A stretch of 6,200 nt of DNA, from the NCBI GenBank assembly GCA_033720735.1, contig JAWWBX010000265.1, forward strand, positions 1-6,200. Direction: 5' to 3'. How positions within the stretch are numbered: position 1 is the first letter of the stretch; every line of letters starts with the position of its first letter. This document shows positions 4,871 through 6,200 of the stretch, one piece after another. This DNA comes from B8-G4 sp033720735. Its GTDB lineage: Bacteria > Bacteroidota > Bacteroidia > Chitinophagales > Saprospiraceae. The notes beneath the pieces were generated by a model. It saw only the letters and a list, made by a program, of their open reading frames with translations, was not told the DNA's origin and searched no databases. The position numbers were made by a program, and so were the translations under genes.

Positions 4871-5601
4871 AACCTTTCCAACCGAAACTCCTCCCCGTCA
4901 AACACCCCATACGTATAATGATTGAGCCAGTCCCCCAGGTTGATGTAACGTGAGGTGCCATTGGGCAGCGTCAGGTCGATGGGCAGATGGCGATGGCCGA
5001 ACACGAAGTAGTCAATGTGCTCGGTCTCAAGTTTGCGCTTGCAGTACTGGACCAGCCACTCTTTCTCTTCACCGAGGAATTCCGGCACGGCCGTCATGTC
5101 GCGGCTCTTGCCGGAGAAGAAGCGCATCAGGCGCATGCCGGTGTTGGGATGGATGCGCGCAAACAGCCATTGGCTGACCGGGCTGGCAAAAACCCGCTTG
5201 ATGAATTTGTAACCATGGTCGCCCGGGCCCAGGCCATCACCGTGCCCGATCAAGAACTGCTTGCCGGCGATCTCGCGGCGGATGGGCTTGCGGTGTACCG
5301 GGATATCCAGTTCCTCCTCGAAGTAGCCAAACATCCACATGTCGTGATTGCCGGTGAAGGTATGGATCGGGATGCCGCTGTCGCGCAGCTCAGCCAGCTT
5401 GCCCAGCAGGCGGACCGCACCTTTGGGGACGACCTCACCGTATTCGAACCAGTAGTCAAACAGGTCGCCGACCAGGTAGATCGCTTCGGCATCCGAACGG
5501 ATCGCATCCAGCCAGTGGACGATCAGCCGCTCGCGCTCCGCACTGGTGTGCAGGGCGTCGACACCCAGGTGAAAGTCAGAAGCGAAATAGGTCTTGCCCA
5601 T
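4852..5601 (-). CDS. lpxH: UDP-2,3-diacylglucosamine diphosphatase
   Basis: LpxH cleaves UDP-2,3-diacylglucosamine to lipid X and UMP, a lipid A step at the inner face of the cytoplasmic membrane. From the ATG at 5599-5601 it is 249 residues, the usual length. The calcineurin-like phosphoesterase motifs are complete: SDFHLG (D9, H11), GDLFDYW (G45, D46, D49), GNHD (84-87), IGHGDG (H120) and FGHRH (201-205). A start 13 codons upstream (5640) is possible, but MWTRTDQRLL lacks family resemblance and would overlap the preceding gene, while MGKTYFASDFHLG fits the family. The gap to the dioxygenase gene upstream is 22 bp, so they are probably co-transcribed. The stop codon sits in an 8-bp repeat array, and a second copy of the gene's 3' end lies downstream. 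LpxH is clearly favoured over other phosphoesterases by the motif set. Confidence 0.88.
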   Translation of the reverse strand: MGKTYFASDFHLGVDALHTSAERERLIVHWLDAIRSDAEAIYLVGDLFDYWFEYGEVVPKGAVRLLGKLAELRDSGIPIHTFTGNHDMWMFGYFEEELDIPVHRKPIRREIAGKQFLIGHGDGLGPGDHGYKFIKRVFASPVSQWLFARIHPNTGMRLMRFFSGKSRDMTAVPEFLGEEKEWLVQYCKRKLETEHIDYFVFGHRHLPIDLTLPNGTSRYINLGDWLNHYTYGVFDGEEFRLERFETAEP

Positions 5602-5623
5602 GCGTGAGGTCAACAGGCGCTGA

Positions 5624-6178
5624 TCAGTCCTTGTCCACAAAGCGCTCGTCCACTTCCATCACGTGTCCGCAGTTGGGGCAGGTGCGTTTGTCTTCGGAAC
5701 CGTAGTAGTCCTTGAACCGTGGCAGGAAGTCCTTCTCGATGTTGTCGAGCTTGAAGTAGGTCTCGTGCAGTTTGGTATTGCAGTTGTCACAGAACCAGAG
5801 CAGGCCATCGCGCTCTTCCCTGGTGCGTTTTAGTTCAATGACCAGTCCGATCGAGCCCTCCGAGCGCATCGGTGAGTGCGGCACCTTCGCCGGCAGGAGG
5901 AACATCTCACCTTCGCGGATCGGGATATCGACGGCCTGGCCGTTCTCCTGGATGCGCACAGTGATGTCACCTTCAATCTGGTAGAACAGCTCCTCGGTCT
6001 CGTTGTAGTGATAATCCTTGCGCGCGTGGGGCCCCGCCACGATCATCACGATGTAGTCGCCGGCGTCGTGGTACAGGTTGCGGTTGCCGACCGGCGGTTT
6101 GAGTTCATCGCGGTGCTCATCAATCCACTGCTGCAGGTTGAAGGGGCGGCGGATGGTATGTTTGGTTTCGGTTTCCAT
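5624..6178 (-). CDS. nbaC: 3-hydroxyanthranilate 3,4-dioxygenase
   Basis: Cytoplasmic non-heme iron dioxygenase that opens the ring of 3-hydroxyanthranilate to 2-amino-3-carboxymuconate semialdehyde, the precursor of quinolinate and thus NAD in the kynurenine pathway. The 184 residues form a cupin: GPHARKDYHYNETEELFYQ carries the iron ligands H57 and E63, and LPAKVPHSPMRS the third, H101. R53, R105 and E115 occupy the substrate-binding positions known from the Cupriavidus enzyme. The C-terminal tail has two CxxC pairs, C130/C133 and C167/C170, the rubredoxin-like second metal site of the bacterial form. All key residues are present. The start ATG at 6176-6178 has no Shine-Dalgarno; only 22 bp before it are visible, so its promoter or upstream partner is not in view. 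It lies just before lpxH, an unrelated pathway. No other kynurenine gene is seen. Confidence 0.95.
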   Translation of the reverse strand: METETKHTIRRPFNLQQWIDEHRDELKPPVGNRNLYHDAGDYIVMIVAGPHARKDYHYNETEELFYQIEGDITVRIQENGQAVDIPIREGEMFLLPAKVPHSPMRSEGSIGLVIELKRTREERDGLLWFCDNCNTKLHETYFKLDNIEKDFLPRFKDYYGSEDKRTCPNCGHVMEVDERFVDKD

Positions 6179-6200
6179 TGCTGACGGATTTGTGTGTAAA

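Larger units (their letters stand above)
4802..4968. repeat. Direct repeat copy B (end of intact lpxH plus flank)
   Basis: This is the partner of the copy at 4527-4696. It includes the last 39 codons' region of the intact lpxH, its stop codon octamers and the 3' flank with the GCCTGCCTCGCAGGC palindrome. Beyond 4968 the gene continues while copy A does not. Confidence 0.9.

Noticed and set aside
4678..4953. Plus-strand open frame of 91 codons in the frr-lpxH gap
   Set aside because: It runs over repeats and the antisense of both lpxH tails, with no domain-like sequence or plausible start context.
4987..5607. 206-codon plus-strand open frame opposite lpxH
   Set aside because: It lies wholly over a gene with a complete set of family motifs and has no recognisable features; GC-rich antisense frames are often open.
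5602..5640. Upstream lpxH start at 5640
   Set aside because: It adds 13 residues without family resemblance and overlaps the dioxygenase gene; the ATG at 5601 gives the typical N-terminus.
5876..6184. 102-codon plus-strand open frame opposite the dioxygenase
   Set aside because: Antisense shadow of a gene with intact catalytic residues; its composition mirrors that gene.

Overview
This window looks like a chromosomal segment of a moderately GC-rich member of the Bacteroidota. Four signs point there. The Rho N-terminus is of Bacteroidetes type and is followed by a long charged insertion. No gene start has a Shine-Dalgarno sequence, and A/T-rich leaders are seen instead. A perfect TAnnTTTG promoter element lies upstream of serS. 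SerRS, a kynurenine-pathway cupin and LpxH are of the kinds such bacteria carry. A Saprospiria/Lewinella-like lineage is my guess, but the sequence alone does not settle it.

Layout. (1) Positions 1-1292, minus strand: the first ~430 codons of rho (transcription terminator), running off the left edge. (2) 1293-1550: a divergent intergenic region holding the probable serS promoter. (3) 1551-2831, plus: serS (seryl-tRNA synthetase). It is followed at once by two perfect 39-bp tandem hairpin repeats and a short array of 8-bp repeats. (4) 3018-3692 and 3717-4280, plus: a YugP-type membrane zinc metallopeptidase and frr (ribosome recycling factor), 24 bp apart and probably co-transcribed. (5) 4281-4851: a 571-bp gene-free region between convergent genes, dense with short-period repeats, a strong hairpin and a duplicated 3' end of lpxH. 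(6) 4852-5601 and 5624-6178, minus: lpxH (lipid A synthesis) behind 3-hydroxyanthranilate 3,4-dioxygenase (quinolinate/NAD synthesis), 22 bp apart and probably one transcript.

The genes are housekeeping: transcription termination, translation (SerRS, RRF), envelope lipid A and NAD precursor synthesis. They do not form a single pathway. I see no defence system, mobile element, CRISPR array or RNA gene.

The unusual content is between the genes. At least six stretches have an 8-bp period, most units sharing a GTTC core (TGTTCATG-type and CGGTTCTA-type). They sit right at gene ends: one starts on the base after the frr stop and another contains the lpxH stop codon. A second 38-codon lpxH tail lies downstream of the intact gene. 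It differs from the intact copy mostly at synonymous third positions, so it diverged as part of a working gene before it was truncated.
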